Below are positions 49,955-61,131 of a DNA stretch of 64,000 nucleotides, in pieces. Position numbers and translations under genes: made by a program. Under the pieces are notes generated by a model. The model was not told where the DNA came from, ran no database searches, and saw nothing but the letters and a program-made list of their open reading frames with translations. The stretch covers positions 24,068-88,067 of the forward strand of contig WGLX01000039.1 of the NCBI GenBank assembly GCA_016125355.1, in the 5' to 3' direction. Numbering within the stretch: the first letter of the stretch is position 1; every line of letters starts with the position of its first letter. The DNA is from Actinomycetales bacterium (GTDB taxonomy: Bacteria; Actinomycetota; Actinomycetes; S36-B12).

Positions 49955-52428
49955 TGCGCGCCCCCCTGTCCTGGCTGCGGGACCTCGTGGCGATCCCGGT
50001 CGGCGAGACCGGCCGCGACGTGGCGACCCGGCTCATCCGTGCCGGCCTGGAGGTCGAGACCGTCGAGACCGTGGGCGGCGGCGTCGAGGGCCCGCTCACC
50101 GTCGGTCGGGTGCTCGAGATCGAGGAGCTCGCGGAGTTCAAGAAGCCGATTCGGTGGTGCCAGGTCGAGCTCGGCGACGGCGTCGTCAACGGCATCATCT
50201 GCGGTGCGCGGAACTTCGTCGCTGGTGACTTGGTGGTCGTCGCGACGCCCGGCACGGTGCTGCCCGGCGGCTTCGAGATCACCGCGCGACAGACCTACGG
50301 CAAGGTGTCGAACGGCATGATCTGCTCCGAGCGCGAGCTGGGCCTCGGCGAGGACCACACCGGCATCATGGTGCTGCCCGTCGGATCGGCAGGGCCCGGC
50401 GATGACGCTGCCGCGCTGATCGGCATCGGCGACGAGGTTCTCGACATCGCCATCACCCCGGACCGCGGCTACGCGCTGTCGATCCGCGGGATCGCGCGCG
50501 AGGTGGCGATCGCCTACGGGGTCCCGTTCGAGGATCCCGGAATGGCGCTCGTCGAGCTCCCGGCTCCGGACGCGGACCGTGCTCCCCAGGACTGCGGCAC
50601 CGAGGACCCGACCGGCTGCGATCTGTTCACGATGCGCACCATCGTGGGCTTCGATCCGGGCGCCCCGTCGCCGCTGTGGATACAGCGCCGGCTCGTGGCG
50701 TGCGGGATGCGTCCGGTGTCGCTGGCCGTCGACGTCACCAACTACGTCATGCTCGAGCTCGGCCAGCCGCTCCACGCATACGATATGGACAAGCTCCGCG
50801 GCGCCGTGCGGGCCGATCGGGCCGTCGACGGCGAGCCGTTCGAGTCGCTCGACCACGTCAAGCGCGTCCTCTCGACGGACGACCTCGTCATCCGCGACGA
50901 CACCGGCGTGATCGGCCTGGCAGGCGTCATCGGCGGGCTGCACTCGGAGATCGACGACGCGACCACGAACATCGCGCTCGAGGCCGCGCACTTCGTCCCG
51001 GAGGTCATCGCCCGCGCCGGACGCCGGCACAAGGTGTCCAGCGAGGCCGGTCGCCGCAACGAGCGGGGTGTCGACCGCGATCTCGCCCCGTACGCATCGG
51101 CCCGGGCGGCCGCGCTCCTGCTGGAGTTCGGCGGCGGGCACTACGTCGGCATGACGGCTGTCGAGGCCGGGGCTGCCATCGTCACCATCGACCTGCCGGC
51201 CAGCGAGCCGGGCGACGTGGCCGGCCTGGTCATCCCGAGGGAGACGGTCGTCTCCCTCCTCGAGGCGATCGGCTGCGAGGTGGAGGGGGAGCACGACCTC
51301 CGGGTCACGCCGCCCTCGTGGCGGCCGGACCTGACCGATCCGATCGACCTCGTCGAGGAGGTCATCCGCCTCCACGGCTACGACCGGCTTCCCTCGACGC
51401 TTCCCGCCGCCCCTCTGGGGCGCGGCCTCACCCGCGAGCAGCGGATGCGCCGGCGCGTCGGCACCGTGCTGGCGGCCCGGGGGCTGGTGGAGGTCCTCAC
51501 CTACCCGTTCGTGGGCGAGACCGAGCTGGACGGACTGCTGCTGCCCGCGGATGACCGCCGTCGGCGCACGCCGCGCCTGGCCAATCCGCTGTCGGAGGAG
51601 CAGCCGCTCCTCCGCGGCACCCTGCTGCCGGGCCTGATCGCGGTGGCCCGTCGCAACGCCAGCCGTGGGGCGACCGACCTCGCCGTCTTCGAGATCGGCT
51701 CGGTGTTCCTCGGCGAGGTGGGGGAGTCCAGCCCGCCCCGACCGCCGGTCCACCGTCGCCCGAGCACGACGGAGTGGGCAGAGCTCAACGCGCTGCTGCC
51801 GCACCAGCCCAGCGAGGTCGCTGCGCTGTTCACCGGACAGGCGGAGGCGGCCGGCTGGTGGGGTGCCGGGCGCGAGGCATCGTGGGCGGATGCCATCGAG
51901 GCCGCCGTCGTCATCGCCGACGCCTGCGGCGTGCCCCTCGAGGTGCGGCAGGGGTTCGACGCACCCTTCCACCCGGGCCGGGTGGCGGAGCTGTCCGTCG
52001 ACGGTGCCGTCGTCGGGGCGGCCGGGGAGCTGCACCCGCGGGTGGTCGAGGCGCACGGCCTCGCGCCGCGTACCGCGGCCCTGTGGCTGGACCTCGATGC
52101 CGTCATGGCCGCTGCCCCGGAGGTCCGCGAGGCACCGGCGGTCGGGACGCATCCGCTGGCCAAGGAGGACCTCGCGGTCGTCGTGGCCAAGGAGGTGCCC
52201 GCCGCGGCCGTGCAGAGGGCGCTCGCCGAGGGCGCAGGCGACCTGCTGGAGTCCATCCGGCTGTTCGATGTGTACGAGGGCTCCCCGGTACCGGAGGGCA
52301 GCAAGTCCCTCGCGTTCGCCCTGCGCTTCCGGGCACCGGACCGCACGCTGGACGCCGCCGAGACTGCCGATGCCCGGGAGGCGGCCCTCGCTCGCGCTGC
52401 TGCCACGGTGGGCGCCACCCTCCGCTGA
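49954..52428 (+). CDS. pheT: Phenylalanyl-tRNA synthetase beta subunit
   Basis: Structural and editing subunit. 824 residues from ATG 49954, inside the pheS stop. Domains in order: B1 with MRAPLSWLRDLV, the tRNA-binding OB domain (about 40-150), B3/B4 editing domain with SLAVDVTNYVMLELGQPLHAYD, B5, and the C-terminal FDX-ACB anticodon-binding domain (GTHPLAKEDLAVVV region). A compound palindrome follows the stop. Confidence 0.97.
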
Positions 52429-52454
52429 CCCCCACCCACGAGTTGAACCGCTTC

Positions 52455-52511
52455 CCGGCTCAATTCCGCAGAATTGAGCCGGTTTCGCGGGGAAACCGCG
52501 GAATTGAGCCG
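52455..52511. terminator. Compound inverted repeat after pheT
   Basis: A 12-bp perfect stem, CCGGCTCAATTC (52455-52466) with GAATTGAGCCGG (52471-52482), has a 4-nt loop. A second copy of the right arm (GAATTGAGCCG) lies at 52501-52511, and a separate stem pairs CGGTTTC (52480-52486) with GAAACCG (52492-52498). The left arm can therefore pair with either of two partners. It is most simply a terminator between pheT and argC. Confidence 0.6.
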
Positions 52512-52535
52512 CTCGGCGACCCACCGCCGACTGAC

Positions 52536-52553
52536 TATGCGTGTATGCGTATA
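52536..52553 (+). promoter_or_regulatory. Candidate ArgR operator (ARG box)
   Basis: An AT-richer 18-bp imperfect palindrome (TATGCGTGTATGCGTATA, 11 of 18 positions symmetric) stands out against the GC-rich background and overlaps the argC -10 box. ArgR, encoded in the same operon, binds imperfect 18-bp palindromes in other bacteria. Location and composition support the call; the exact consensus match is moderate. Confidence 0.5.
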
Positions 52554-52555
52554 GT
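52550..52555 (+). promoter_or_regulatory. -10 box of the arginine operon, leaderless start
   Basis: TATAGT is followed by exactly 6 nt and ATG 52562 of argC, so the operon transcript is probably leaderless. The box overlaps the candidate ARG box, which would explain repression. Confidence 0.65.
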
Positions 52556-52561
52556 GCTCCC

Positions 52562-53590
52562 ATGATCACGGCTGCCATCGCCGGTGCCTCCGGCTACGCC
52601 GGCGGGGAGCTGCTCCGCCTCCTCGTCGACCATCCGGGCATCGAGGTGGGCCCCCTGGCCGCGGGCGGCCGCGCTGGGGAACGGCTCGGCGCCGTGCACC
52701 CGAACCTCACCACGCTCGCGGATCGGCCGCTGCTGACCACAGAACCGGCCGCACTCGCCCGCGCCGACGTGGTCTTCCTCGCGCTGCCGCACGGGGAGTC
52801 GGCCGCCCTCGTGGCGCAGCTCCCGGCGGACCTGCCGGTGGTCGACCTCGGCGCCGACTTCCGGCTCAACGACGCGGCGCAGTGGGCCCACTACTACGGC
52901 GGCGAGCACGCGGGCACCTGGACCTACGGCCTGCCGGAGCTTCCGGGCCAGCGCGCCGCCATCGCGTCCTCGACGCGCATCGCCAACCCCGGCTGCTACG
53001 CGACCTCGGTGGCGCTGGCGCTTGCTCCTGTCCTGGCCGCAGGCCTGGCCACGACCGACGACGTCGTGGTCGTCGCCGCGTCCGGTACGTCCGGTGCCGG
53101 GCGAAAGGCCACTGACTCACTCCTCGCGACCCAGGTCATGGGCTCGATGTCCGCCTACAAGGTGGGGGGCACCCACCAGCACACGCCCGAGATGGAGCAG
53201 TCCCTCAGCCGGGCAGCCGGTCGGGCGGTCACGCTGTCCTTCACGCCCCTCCTCGCCCCCATGCCCCGCGGCATCGTGGCAACCTGCACGGCTCCCATGA
53301 CGGAGGGGACCGACCTCGAGGCGGTCCGGGCGGCGATCCACGAGGCGTACGCCGACGAGCCGTTCGTCCACCTGTTGCCCGAGGGCGCTTGGCCGCAGAC
53401 CGGCTCCGTCGCGGGGAGCAACGCCGTGCACCTGCAGTGCGCGGTGGACCAGCACGCGGGCCGGGTCGTGGTCGTCAGCGCCATCGACAACCTCGGCAAG
53501 GGTGCCGCCGGCCAGGCCTTGCAGAACGCCAACCTCATCCTTGGGCTCGACGAGACGGCCGGGCTCAGTGCGAACGGAGTGGCACCGTGA
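52562..53590 (+). CDS. argC: N-acetyl-gamma-glutamyl-phosphate reductase
   Basis: NADPH-dependent third step of arginine synthesis. 342 residues from ATG 52562, chosen over a GTG at 52541 because that codon lies upstream of the -10 box and inside the operator. The NADP-binding start is ITAAIAGASGYAGGE, and the catalytic cysteine is Cys145 in NPGCYATS. The C-terminal HLQCAVD and DNLGKGAAGQALQN segments are standard. The TGA stop overlaps the GTG of the first mini-ORF repeat. Confidence 0.97.
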   Translation: MITAAIAGASGYAGGELLRLLVDHPGIEVGPLAAGGRAGERLGAVHPNLTTLADRPLLTTEPAALARADVVFLALPHGESAALVAQLPADLPVVDLGADFRLNDAAQWAHYYGGEHAGTWTYGLPELPGQRAAIASSTRIANPGCYATSVALALAPVLAAGLATTDDVVVVAASGTSGAGRKATDSLLATQVMGSMSAYKVGGTHQHTPEMEQSLSRAAGRAVTLSFTPLLAPMPRGIVATCTAPMTEGTDLEAVRAAIHEAYADEPFVHLLPEGAWPQTGSVAGSNAVHLQCAVDQHAGRVVVVSAIDNLGKGAAGQALQNANLILGLDETAGLSANGVAP

Positions 53591-53649
53591 GCGGGCGAGG
53601 AGTGAGGCGTCAGCCGAGCCCCGGAGCGGGCGAACAGGAGGAAACGTGA
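53587..53649 (+). CDS. Mini-ORF 1 of the argC-argJ repeat (20 codons)
   Basis: GTG 53587 to TGA 53647-53649 encodes MSGRGVRRQPSPGAGEQEET. The GTG overlaps the argC stop and the TGA overlaps the GTG of unit 2. The peptide is Arg-rich then Glu-rich, without a hydrophobic segment. Translation is plausible from the strong coupling signals but unproven; it may be a by-product of repeat duplication. Confidence 0.4.
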   Translation: MSGRGVRRQPSPGAGEQEET

Positions 53650-53708
53650 GCGGGCGAGGAGTGAGGCGTCAGCCGAGCCCCGGAGCGGGCGAACAGGAGG
53701 AAACGTGA
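53646..53708 (+). CDS. Mini-ORF 2 of the argC-argJ repeat (20 codons)
   Basis: Identical peptide to mini-ORF 1, preceded by AGGAGG at the end of unit 1 with normal spacing, and overlapping the next GTG by GTGA. Confidence 0.4.
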   Translation: MSGRGVRRQPSPGAGEQEET

Positions 53709-53767
53709 GCGGGCGAGGAGTGAGGCGTCAGCCGAGCCCCGGAGCGGGCGAACAGGAGGAATCGTGA
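53705..53767 (+). CDS. Mini-ORF 3 of the argC-argJ repeat (20 codons)
   Basis: Same peptide ending in Ser instead of Thr. Its TGA overlaps the GTG of argJ, so it could hand ribosomes over to argJ by termination-reinitiation. Confidence 0.4.
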   Translation: MSGRGVRRQPSPGAGEQEES

Positions 53768-54930
53768 CCGTCACCACCCCCCGCGGCTTCCGCGCAGCCG
53801 GCGTCACGGCCGGCCTGAAGGCGTCCGGCAAGCCGGACCTCGCCGTCGTGCTGAACGACGGCCCCCTCGACGTGGGCGCGGCCGTGTTCACCGCCAACCG
53901 CTTCGCCGCCGCGCCCGTGCTGTGGTCCCGGCAGGTGGTGGCCGACGGTCAGGTGCGCGCGGTGGTGCTCAACTCGGGTGGCGCGAACGCCTGCACCGGT
54001 CCCGAGGGGTTCGCCGACACCCACCACACCGCCGAGCGGGTCGCCGAGTCCCTGACCGCGGCAGGTGCTGAGACCGGCCCCGGCGACGTCGTCGTCTGCT
54101 CGACCGGCCTGATCGGCGAACGCCTGCCGATGGACCTGCTCCTCGCCGGCGTCGACGTGGCTGTCGCGGGGCTGTCCGACGAGGGCGGGGCCGATGCGGC
54201 CGTGGCCATCATGACCACGGACACCCGGCCGAAGACCGCCGTGGCTGCCCGTGACGGCGTCGTGGTCGGCGGCATGGCCAAGGGGGCCGGCATGCTTGCG
54301 CCGGCCCTGGCCACGATGCTGGTCGTCGTCACGACCGACGCGGTTGTCGACGCCGGCACCGCCGAGCGGGTGCTCCGGCAGGCCACGGCGGTGACCTTCG
54401 ATCGCATCGACTCGGACGGTTGCATGAGCACCAACGACACGGTGCTGCTCATGGCGAGCGGGGCCTCGGGGGTCACGCTCGACGAGTCGGTGCTACTGGA
54501 CATGGTCGTCGACGTCTGCGCCGACCTCGCGCTCCAGCTCATCGGTGACGCTGAGGGCGCCACGAAGGACATCGCCATCACCGTCGTCCAAGCGGCCACA
54601 GAACGCGATGCCGTGACCGCCGCACGAGCAGTCGCCCGCAGCAACCTGCTGAAGTGCGCCATCCACGGCGAGGATCCCAACTGGGGACGCATCCTGTCGG
54701 CCGTCGGGACGACCGACGCCGCCTTCGAGGCGGACCGCGTCGATGTGGCGATCAACGGGGTCTGGGTGGCCCGCGGCGGTGGGGTGGGGGACGCACGCGA
54801 CGCGGTGGACATGTCCGGGCGCATCGTACGGATCGTCGTCGACCTCGCGGCGGGCGAGGAGACGGCCACCGTCTGGACGAACGACCTGACCGGCGACTAC
54901 GTCCACGAGAACTCCGCGTACTCGACCTGA
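53764..54930 (+). CDS. argJ: Bifunctional ornithine acetyltransferase / N-acetylglutamate synthase
   Basis: Recycles the acetyl group in arginine synthesis. 388 residues from GTG 53764, preceded by AGGAGG at the end of repeat unit 3. The self-cleavage site is the Ala-Thr dipeptide in [10 protein letters not shown], making Thr184 the nucleophile of the beta chain. GGMAKGAGM precedes it. Substrate-binding and C-terminal [10 protein letters not shown] segments are present. Confidence 0.97.
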   Translation: MTVTTPRGFRAAGVTAGLKASGKPDLAVVLNDGPLDVGAAVFTANRFAAAPVLWSRQVVADGQVRAVVLNSGGANACTGPEGFADTHHTAERVAESLTAAGAETGPGDVVVCSTGLIGERLPMDLLLAGVDVAVAGLSDEGGADAAVAIMTTDTRPKTAVAARDGVVVGGMAKGAGMLAPALATMLVVVTTDAVVDAGTAERVLRQATAVTFDRIDSDGCMSTNDTVLLMASGASGVTLDESVLLDMVVDVCADLALQLIGDAEGATKDIAITVVQAATERDAVTAARAVARSNLLKCAIHGEDPNWGRILSAVGTTDAAFEADRVDVAINGVWVARGGGVGDARDAVDMSGRIVRIVVDLAAGEETATVWTNDLTGDYVHENSAYST

Positions 54931-54953
54931 CACCACCGACATCTGGGGATGCG

Positions 54954-55841
54954 ATGACCGACATGAACTCTGCCTCGGCGAAGGCCGCCGTCCTCGCGGA
55001 GGCCCTGCCCTGGATGAAGCGCTTCCACGGGGCGACCGTCGTGGTGAAGTACGGCGGCAATGCCATGACCGACGACACGCTCAAGGCGGGATTCGCCGAG
55101 GACGTCGTGTTCCTGCGCCTGGCCGGCCTGCGTCCCGTCGTCGTGCACGGTGGCGGCCCCCAGATCAGCTCGATGCTCACCAGACTCGGCGTCGAGTCCG
55201 AGTTCAAGGGCGGCCTTCGGGTCACGACGCCGGAGGTGATGGACGTCGTCGGCATGGTGCTCGTGGGCCAGGTGCAGCGGGAGCTGGTCGGCCTCATCAA
55301 CGAGCACGGCCCCTTCGCCGTCGGGATGTCCGGCGAGGACGCACACCTGTTCACGGCAGAGCGCCGGCATGCGGTCGTCGACGGCGAGCCGGTGGACATC
55401 GGGCAGGTGGGCGATGTCGTCGACGTGCGTCCGGAGTTCGTGGAACGACTCCTGGACGACGGACTGATCCCCGTGGTCTCCACGGTCGCCCGCTCCGTCA
55501 ACGGCACGTCGCACAACGTCAACGCGGACACGGCCGCCGCGGCCCTGGCCGTGGCGCTGCGGGCGGAGAAGCTCGTCGTGCTCACCGACGTCGAGGGCCT
55601 CTACGCCGACTGGCCGGACCGTGACTCGCTCATCACCACCATCGGGGTCGAGCGTCTGCGCGCCCTGCTGCCCGGCCTGGAGAGCGGCATGGTCCCCAAG
55701 ATGGAGGCCTGCCTGCGGGCCGTCGAGGGAGGCGTGCCCCGGGCCACCGTGATCGACGGCCGGGTTCTGCACTGCGTGCTGCTCGAGGTGTTCACCGACT
55801 CCGGCATCGGCACCATGGTGCTACCCGAGGAGGCGTCATGA
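54954..55841 (+). CDS. argB: Acetylglutamate kinase
   Basis: Phosphorylates N-acetylglutamate. 295 residues from ATG 54954, with GGGGA 5 to 6 nt upstream; ATG 54963 is an alternative. The amino-acid-kinase motifs are VVKYGGNAM near residue 32 and [10 protein letters not shown] near 65. The C-terminal [14 protein letters not shown] segment is standard. argD overlaps its stop. Confidence 0.97.
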   Translation: MTDMNSASAKAAVLAEALPWMKRFHGATVVVKYGGNAMTDDTLKAGFAEDVVFLRLAGLRPVVVHGGGPQISSMLTRLGVESEFKGGLRVTTPEVMDVVGMVLVGQVQRELVGLINEHGPFAVGMSGEDAHLFTAERRHAVVDGEPVDIGQVGDVVDVRPEFVERLLDDGLIPVVSTVARSVNGTSHNVNADTAAAALAVALRAEKLVVLTDVEGLYADWPDRDSLITTIGVERLRALLPGLESGMVPKMEACLRAVEGGVPRATVIDGRVLHCVLLEVFTDSGIGTMVLPEEAS

Positions 55842-57021
55842 CGACGTGGGCGGAGCGCTGGCAGTCCGCGCTCATGGACAACTACGGAACCCCGCCGATG
55901 ATGCTGGTCCGCGGCAAGGGAGCCAGGGTCTGGGACGCCGACGGCAACGAGTACGTGGACATGCTGGCGGGCATCGCGGTCAACGCCCTCGGACATAGCG
56001 ATCCTCGGCTGGTGGCCGCAGTCTCCGACCAGCTGCTGACGCTCGGGCACACCAGCAACCTCGCCGCGACCGAGCCGCCGATCGCCCTCGCCGAACGGCT
56101 GGTCACCTTGTTCGGCGACCCCACCGCGCGGGTGTTCTTCTGCAACTCCGGGGCCGAGGCCAACGAGGCCGCCTTCAAGATCGCCCGGCTCACCGGTCGG
56201 ACCGGCATGGTCGTCGCTGCGTCGAGCTTCCACGGACGCACCATGGGTGCGCTGGCCCTCACGGCGCAGCCGGCCAAGCAGGACCCCTTCCGCCCCCTGC
56301 CCGGCGACGTCACCGTCGTGCCCTACGGCGACGTCGACGCCCTGCGCGCGGCCGTGGACGACTCGATCGCGGCTGTCGTGCTCGAGCCGATCCAGGGCGA
56401 GGGCGGCGTGATCGTTCCGCCGGAGGGCTACCTCGCGGCAGCACGGGCGGCCGCCGATGCCGCCGGCGCGCTGCTCATCATCGACGAGGTGCAGACTGGC
56501 ATCGGCCGCACCGGGACCTGGTTCGCCCATCAGGCGGAAGGAGTCGTTCCGGACGTCATGACCCTGGCGAAGGGGCTCGGCGGAGGGCTGCCGATCGGGG
56601 CCGTGGTGGCTCGCGGCGAGGCGGCCGCGCTGTTCACCCCCGGCTCGCATGGATCGACCTTCGGTGGCAACCCGGCCTCGTGCGCGGCGGCGCTTGCCGT
56701 GCTGGCCGCCATCGACGAGGACGGGCTGCTTGCCCGCGCGCGCGTGCTGGGGGAGCGGCTGGCCTCGGGGGTCGTCGATCGCTCGCACGGCCTGGTGACG
56801 CACGCCCGCGGACGGGGACTCCTGCTGGCCGCCGTGCTCGCCGAACCACCCGCCTCCGACATCGAGATCGCGGCGCGCGCGAACGGCCTAATCGTCAATG
56901 CGGTGGCCGCCGACGCCCTGCGCCTCGCCCCGCCGCTCGTGCTCACCGACGCCGACGTCGAGGACGCACTCGACCGCTGGGACGCGGCCTGCGGAGCGGT
57001 TGTGGAGGGGAGACGCTCGTC

Positions 57022-57025
<4 letters not shown>
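55838..57025 (+). CDS. argD: Acetylornithine aminotransferase
   Basis: PLP enzyme forming N-acetylornithine. 395 residues. The PLP lysine is Lys245 in [14 protein letters not shown], with the cofactor-binding [13 protein letters not shown] before it and [14 protein letters not shown] near residue 105. It overlaps argB by 4 bp. argR starts in its stop codon; argF, which usually lies between them, is absent here. Confidence 0.97.
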
Positions 57026-58943
<1,918 letters not shown>

Positions 58944-58949
58944 CCGGCC

Positions 58950-59684
58950 ATGGTCGGACGGGGCCTGCTGGCCGCGCGCGTCGCCTTCGCGCTGGCCGTC
59001 GTGGCCGTCTCGTGGACGTCGCTCCTGCCGCCGGCCGACCTTCCGCCGACGCTGGGCCTGTCCGACAAGGCCCTGCACCTGATCGGGTATGCGGTCCTCG
59101 GCGCGCTCGCCGTGCTCAGCGGGCTGCGCTGGTCTTGGGCCCTGGTGGCAGTCGTCGGGCTCGGATTCGTCCTCGAGCTCGCCCAGGGCGCTCTGGGCTA
59201 CCGCTCCTTCGAGTGGCGGGACCTCGCTGCAGACGCCCTGGGTGCCTCCGCCGGCGTGCTCCTCACGTGGCGGATCGTCGAGGAGGTCCGCCAACGCCGA
59301 TCCGTACGGGCGCAGGAGGCGAAACGCCAGCGGCGGCGCGAACGACGGCAGCGGGCGCGCAACCCGCAGCCGGAGCGGCCGATGAACCCGGCCCGGGCGG
59401 CGGCACGCAAGGGCCCGCCGACATGGCAGGTGGTCGGGCAGCGGCAGGGGACGAAGTGCTGGCTGTGCGGTCGGCGCACCCACGAGGACGATCGTCAGCG
59501 GCAGCCGAACGGAACGTACCGGCTCGGCGCGACCTACCCGACCGTCGTCTACGTGACCCCCATCGACCGCGGCGGCTCCTACGAGCTCGACAACGCCCGC
59601 GTCGCCCACCGGCACTGCGCCGCGCTGCGGGAGTCGGACGTCGGCCGTCGCGAGTACGGAACGCCCAAGCGCACCTACGGCTGA
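58950..59684 (+). CDS. VanZ-like membrane domain fused to a zinc-finger/HNH-like domain
   Basis: 244 residues from ATG 58950. Residues 1-110 form a VanZ-like domain: helices near 8-22, 44-58, 62-80 and 93-108, with the SDKALHLIGYAVLG and LELAQ...RSFEWRDLAADALG motifs. A strongly basic linker (about 114-155, many Arg) leads to a C-terminal domain with Cys170-x-x-Cys173 and His220/His222-Cys223, plus TPIDRGG and DNARV in between. That pattern recalls an HNH endonuclease treble clef, but the catalytic Asp-His pair is not clearly present (Ile-Asp only). The fusion is unusual; no frameshift or internal start explains it. Function unknown. Confidence 0.7.
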   Translation: MVGRGLLAARVAFALAVVAVSWTSLLPPADLPPTLGLSDKALHLIGYAVLGALAVLSGLRWSWALVAVVGLGFVLELAQGALGYRSFEWRDLAADALGASAGVLLTWRIVEEVRQRRSVRAQEAKRQRRRERRQRARNPQPERPMNPARAAARKGPPTWQVVGQRQGTKCWLCGRRTHEDDRQRQPNGTYRLGATYPTVVYVTPIDRGGSYELDNARVAHRHCAALRESDVGRREYGTPKRTYG

Positions 59685-59692
59685 GCGGCGGC

Positions 59693-60655
59693 TCACTCGA
59701 GGTCGAGGACCACGGTGCCGATCTTCTGCCCGCTCTCCACGTACTCGAACGCCTTGCGGACGTCGGCGAGGGGATAGGTGCGGTCGATCACCGCGCGGAA
59801 CTGTCCGCGCTGCGCCAGACGGCGCACGTAGGCGAGCGACCCGTGGACGTCGCGCGGGATCGGGAAGGTCACTCGAGGGCCACCACGCGCCCGGGTGACG
59901 GCCGGCAGGAGGAGGTTCTCGCCCCTCGGCCCGAGTTCGGAGGACAGGTACGCCCCCTCCTCCGTGAGGACCGCTCGGCAGTCCGAGAACCGGCTCTTGC
60001 CGACAGCGTCGAACACGACGTCGTACGGGCGGGTGCCGACCAGGTGGTCGGTGCCGCCGGCGTCGAAGACCATGGTCGCGCCGAGGGACCGCACCAGATC
60101 GGCGTGCTCGACGGGCGCCACCGCGTCGACATGCACCCCGCGGGACACGAGGATCTGGATCGCCGAGGAGCCGATGGCGCCGGTCCCGCCGATGACGAGG
60201 ATCCGCGAGCCGGGCCCGGCATCGACCTTGTTCACGAAGTTGACGGCGTAGAACGCGCCCTCGGTGAGGCCGACGGCCTCCGCGAACGTGAGGCTCTCCG
60301 GGATCCGGAGCACGGACGTGCGACGCGTGAGCGCCACGTACTGCGCATGGGTCCCGAGGCCGGTGTCGTCAAATCCGTACACCCGCTCCCCGGGGGAGAA
60401 CTCAGTCACGTCGGCTCCGACGGCCTCCACGACCCCGGCGAAGTCGGTGCCCGTGGCCGAGTAGCGCGGACGCGGGAAGCCCGCGAAGAAGCGGAAGATG
60501 AACGGGCGGCCACGCTGGACGCCGGAATCCGTGCGGTTGACGGAGCTCGCGTGCACGCGCACGAGGATCTCGTCGGCGCTGACGTCGGGGACGGGCGCCT
60601 CCCGGATCTCGAGGTGTTCAGGGGGCCCGTACCCGGGACGGAAGGTGGTCAGCAC
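59693..60655 (-). CDS. MDR-family NAD(P)-dependent oxidoreductase, quinone-reductase type
   Basis: 320 residues. N-terminal GroES-like domain with HASSVNRTDSGVQRG, then GTDFAGVVEAVG, and a Rossmann domain with GGTGAIG at 156-162. The structural-zinc cysteine cluster of alcohol dehydrogenases is absent, so it belongs to the zinc-free quinone reductase group. The C-terminal segment (PLADVRKAFEYVESGQKIGT) is typical. Substrate unknown. It converges on the VanZ fusion gene, with 8 bp between stops. Confidence 0.88.
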   Translation of the reverse strand: MLTTFRPGYGPPEHLEIREAPVPDVSADEILVRVHASSVNRTDSGVQRGRPFIFRFFAGFPRPRYSATGTDFAGVVEAVGADVTEFSPGERVYGFDDTGLGTHAQYVALTRRTSVLRIPESLTFAEAVGLTEGAFYAVNFVNKVDAGPGSRILVIGGTGAIGSSAIQILVSRGVHVDAVAPVEHADLVRSLGATMVFDAGGTDHLVGTRPYDVVFDAVGKSRFSDCRAVLTEEGAYLSSELGPRGENLLLPAVTRARGGPRVTFPIPRDVHGSLAYVRRLAQRGQFRAVIDRTYPLADVRKAFEYVESGQKIGTVVLDLE

Positions 60656-60664
60656 CCCTTGAGG

Positions 60665-60979
60665 CTAGGCAGTGCGGTGGCGCTTGGCCAGCTGCCGGCC
60701 CTTCGCCGCCTTGGCGGCCTTGGCCGACCCGCCCACGCGTGCCTTCGTGACCGCCGGCGTCTTCGCCGGCATCGCAAAGGTGACGCGGAGCAGGACGTCG
60801 CCCTCGTGCCCCGCGACGACGGGCTGCGGATCGACCGGCACGATGGTGATGGCGGCGGGGCCGGCGTCCGACCCCTCGAGCTGCCCGGCCACGGCGGACG
60901 ATGCCCCCGCCAGGGCGGCGCTCGCGACGAGGGCGAGGGTTGCCACGCCGGTGACGAGGCTGCTGAGCGAGCGGGTCAT
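60665..60979 (-). CDS. Small secreted protein with a lysine-rich tail
   Basis: 104 residues from ATG 60979, chosen because GAGGAG lies 6 nt upstream and because it gives a clean signal peptide (MTRSLSSLVTGVATLALVAS, cleavage near the AVA at about 31). The mature part has a short beta-like domain (ITIVPVDPQPVVAGHEGDVL) and a basic tail of Lys/Ala/Arg repeats. No cysteines and no lipobox. Family not recognised; a cell-wall or nucleic-acid-binding role is only a guess. Confidence 0.6.
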   Translation of the reverse strand: MTRSLSSLVTGVATLALVASAALAGASSAVAGQLEGSDAGPAAITIVPVDPQPVVAGHEGDVLLRVTFAMPAKTPAVTKARVGGSAKAAKAAKGRQLAKRHRTA

Positions 60980-61131
60980 GTCATCTCCTCGGCGCGCCCC
61001 CCACGGGCACAAGCCAAGGAAACCCCACCGCCCTCTCGACACGCTCACGCGGGCCTCACCCTTTGCTGACGGTCGTCCGCGTGGAGATGATGGGCTTCAC
61101 AGGCGACGAGATCCCGCGAGGAGGAGAGCCC

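Larger units (their letters stand above)
53587..53763 (+). repeat. Three tandem 59-bp repeats between argC and argJ
   Basis: Units start at 53587, 53646 and 53705, each 59 bp. Units 1 and 2 are identical; unit 3 differs only at its last bases (AATC in place of AAAC). Each unit begins with GTG and ends with AGGAGGAA(A/T)C, so each carries a complete ribosome-binding site placed before the next GTG. The next GTG after unit 3 is the argJ start (53764). Within a unit, GCGGGCGA-like pieces recur twice. Confidence 0.95.

Noticed and set aside
52541..52561. Upstream GTG start for argC
   Set aside because: It would lie before the -10 box TATAGT and inside the candidate operator; ATG 52562 gives the standard N-terminus.
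53587..53763. CRISPR-like array
   Set aside because: The three units are contiguous 59-bp direct repeats without spacers, so this is a tandem duplication and not a CRISPR array.
60665..61048. Longer start (ATG 61048) for the small secreted protein
   Set aside because: The added 23 residues would place charged sequence before the signal peptide, and the GAGGAG site fits only the ATG at 60979.
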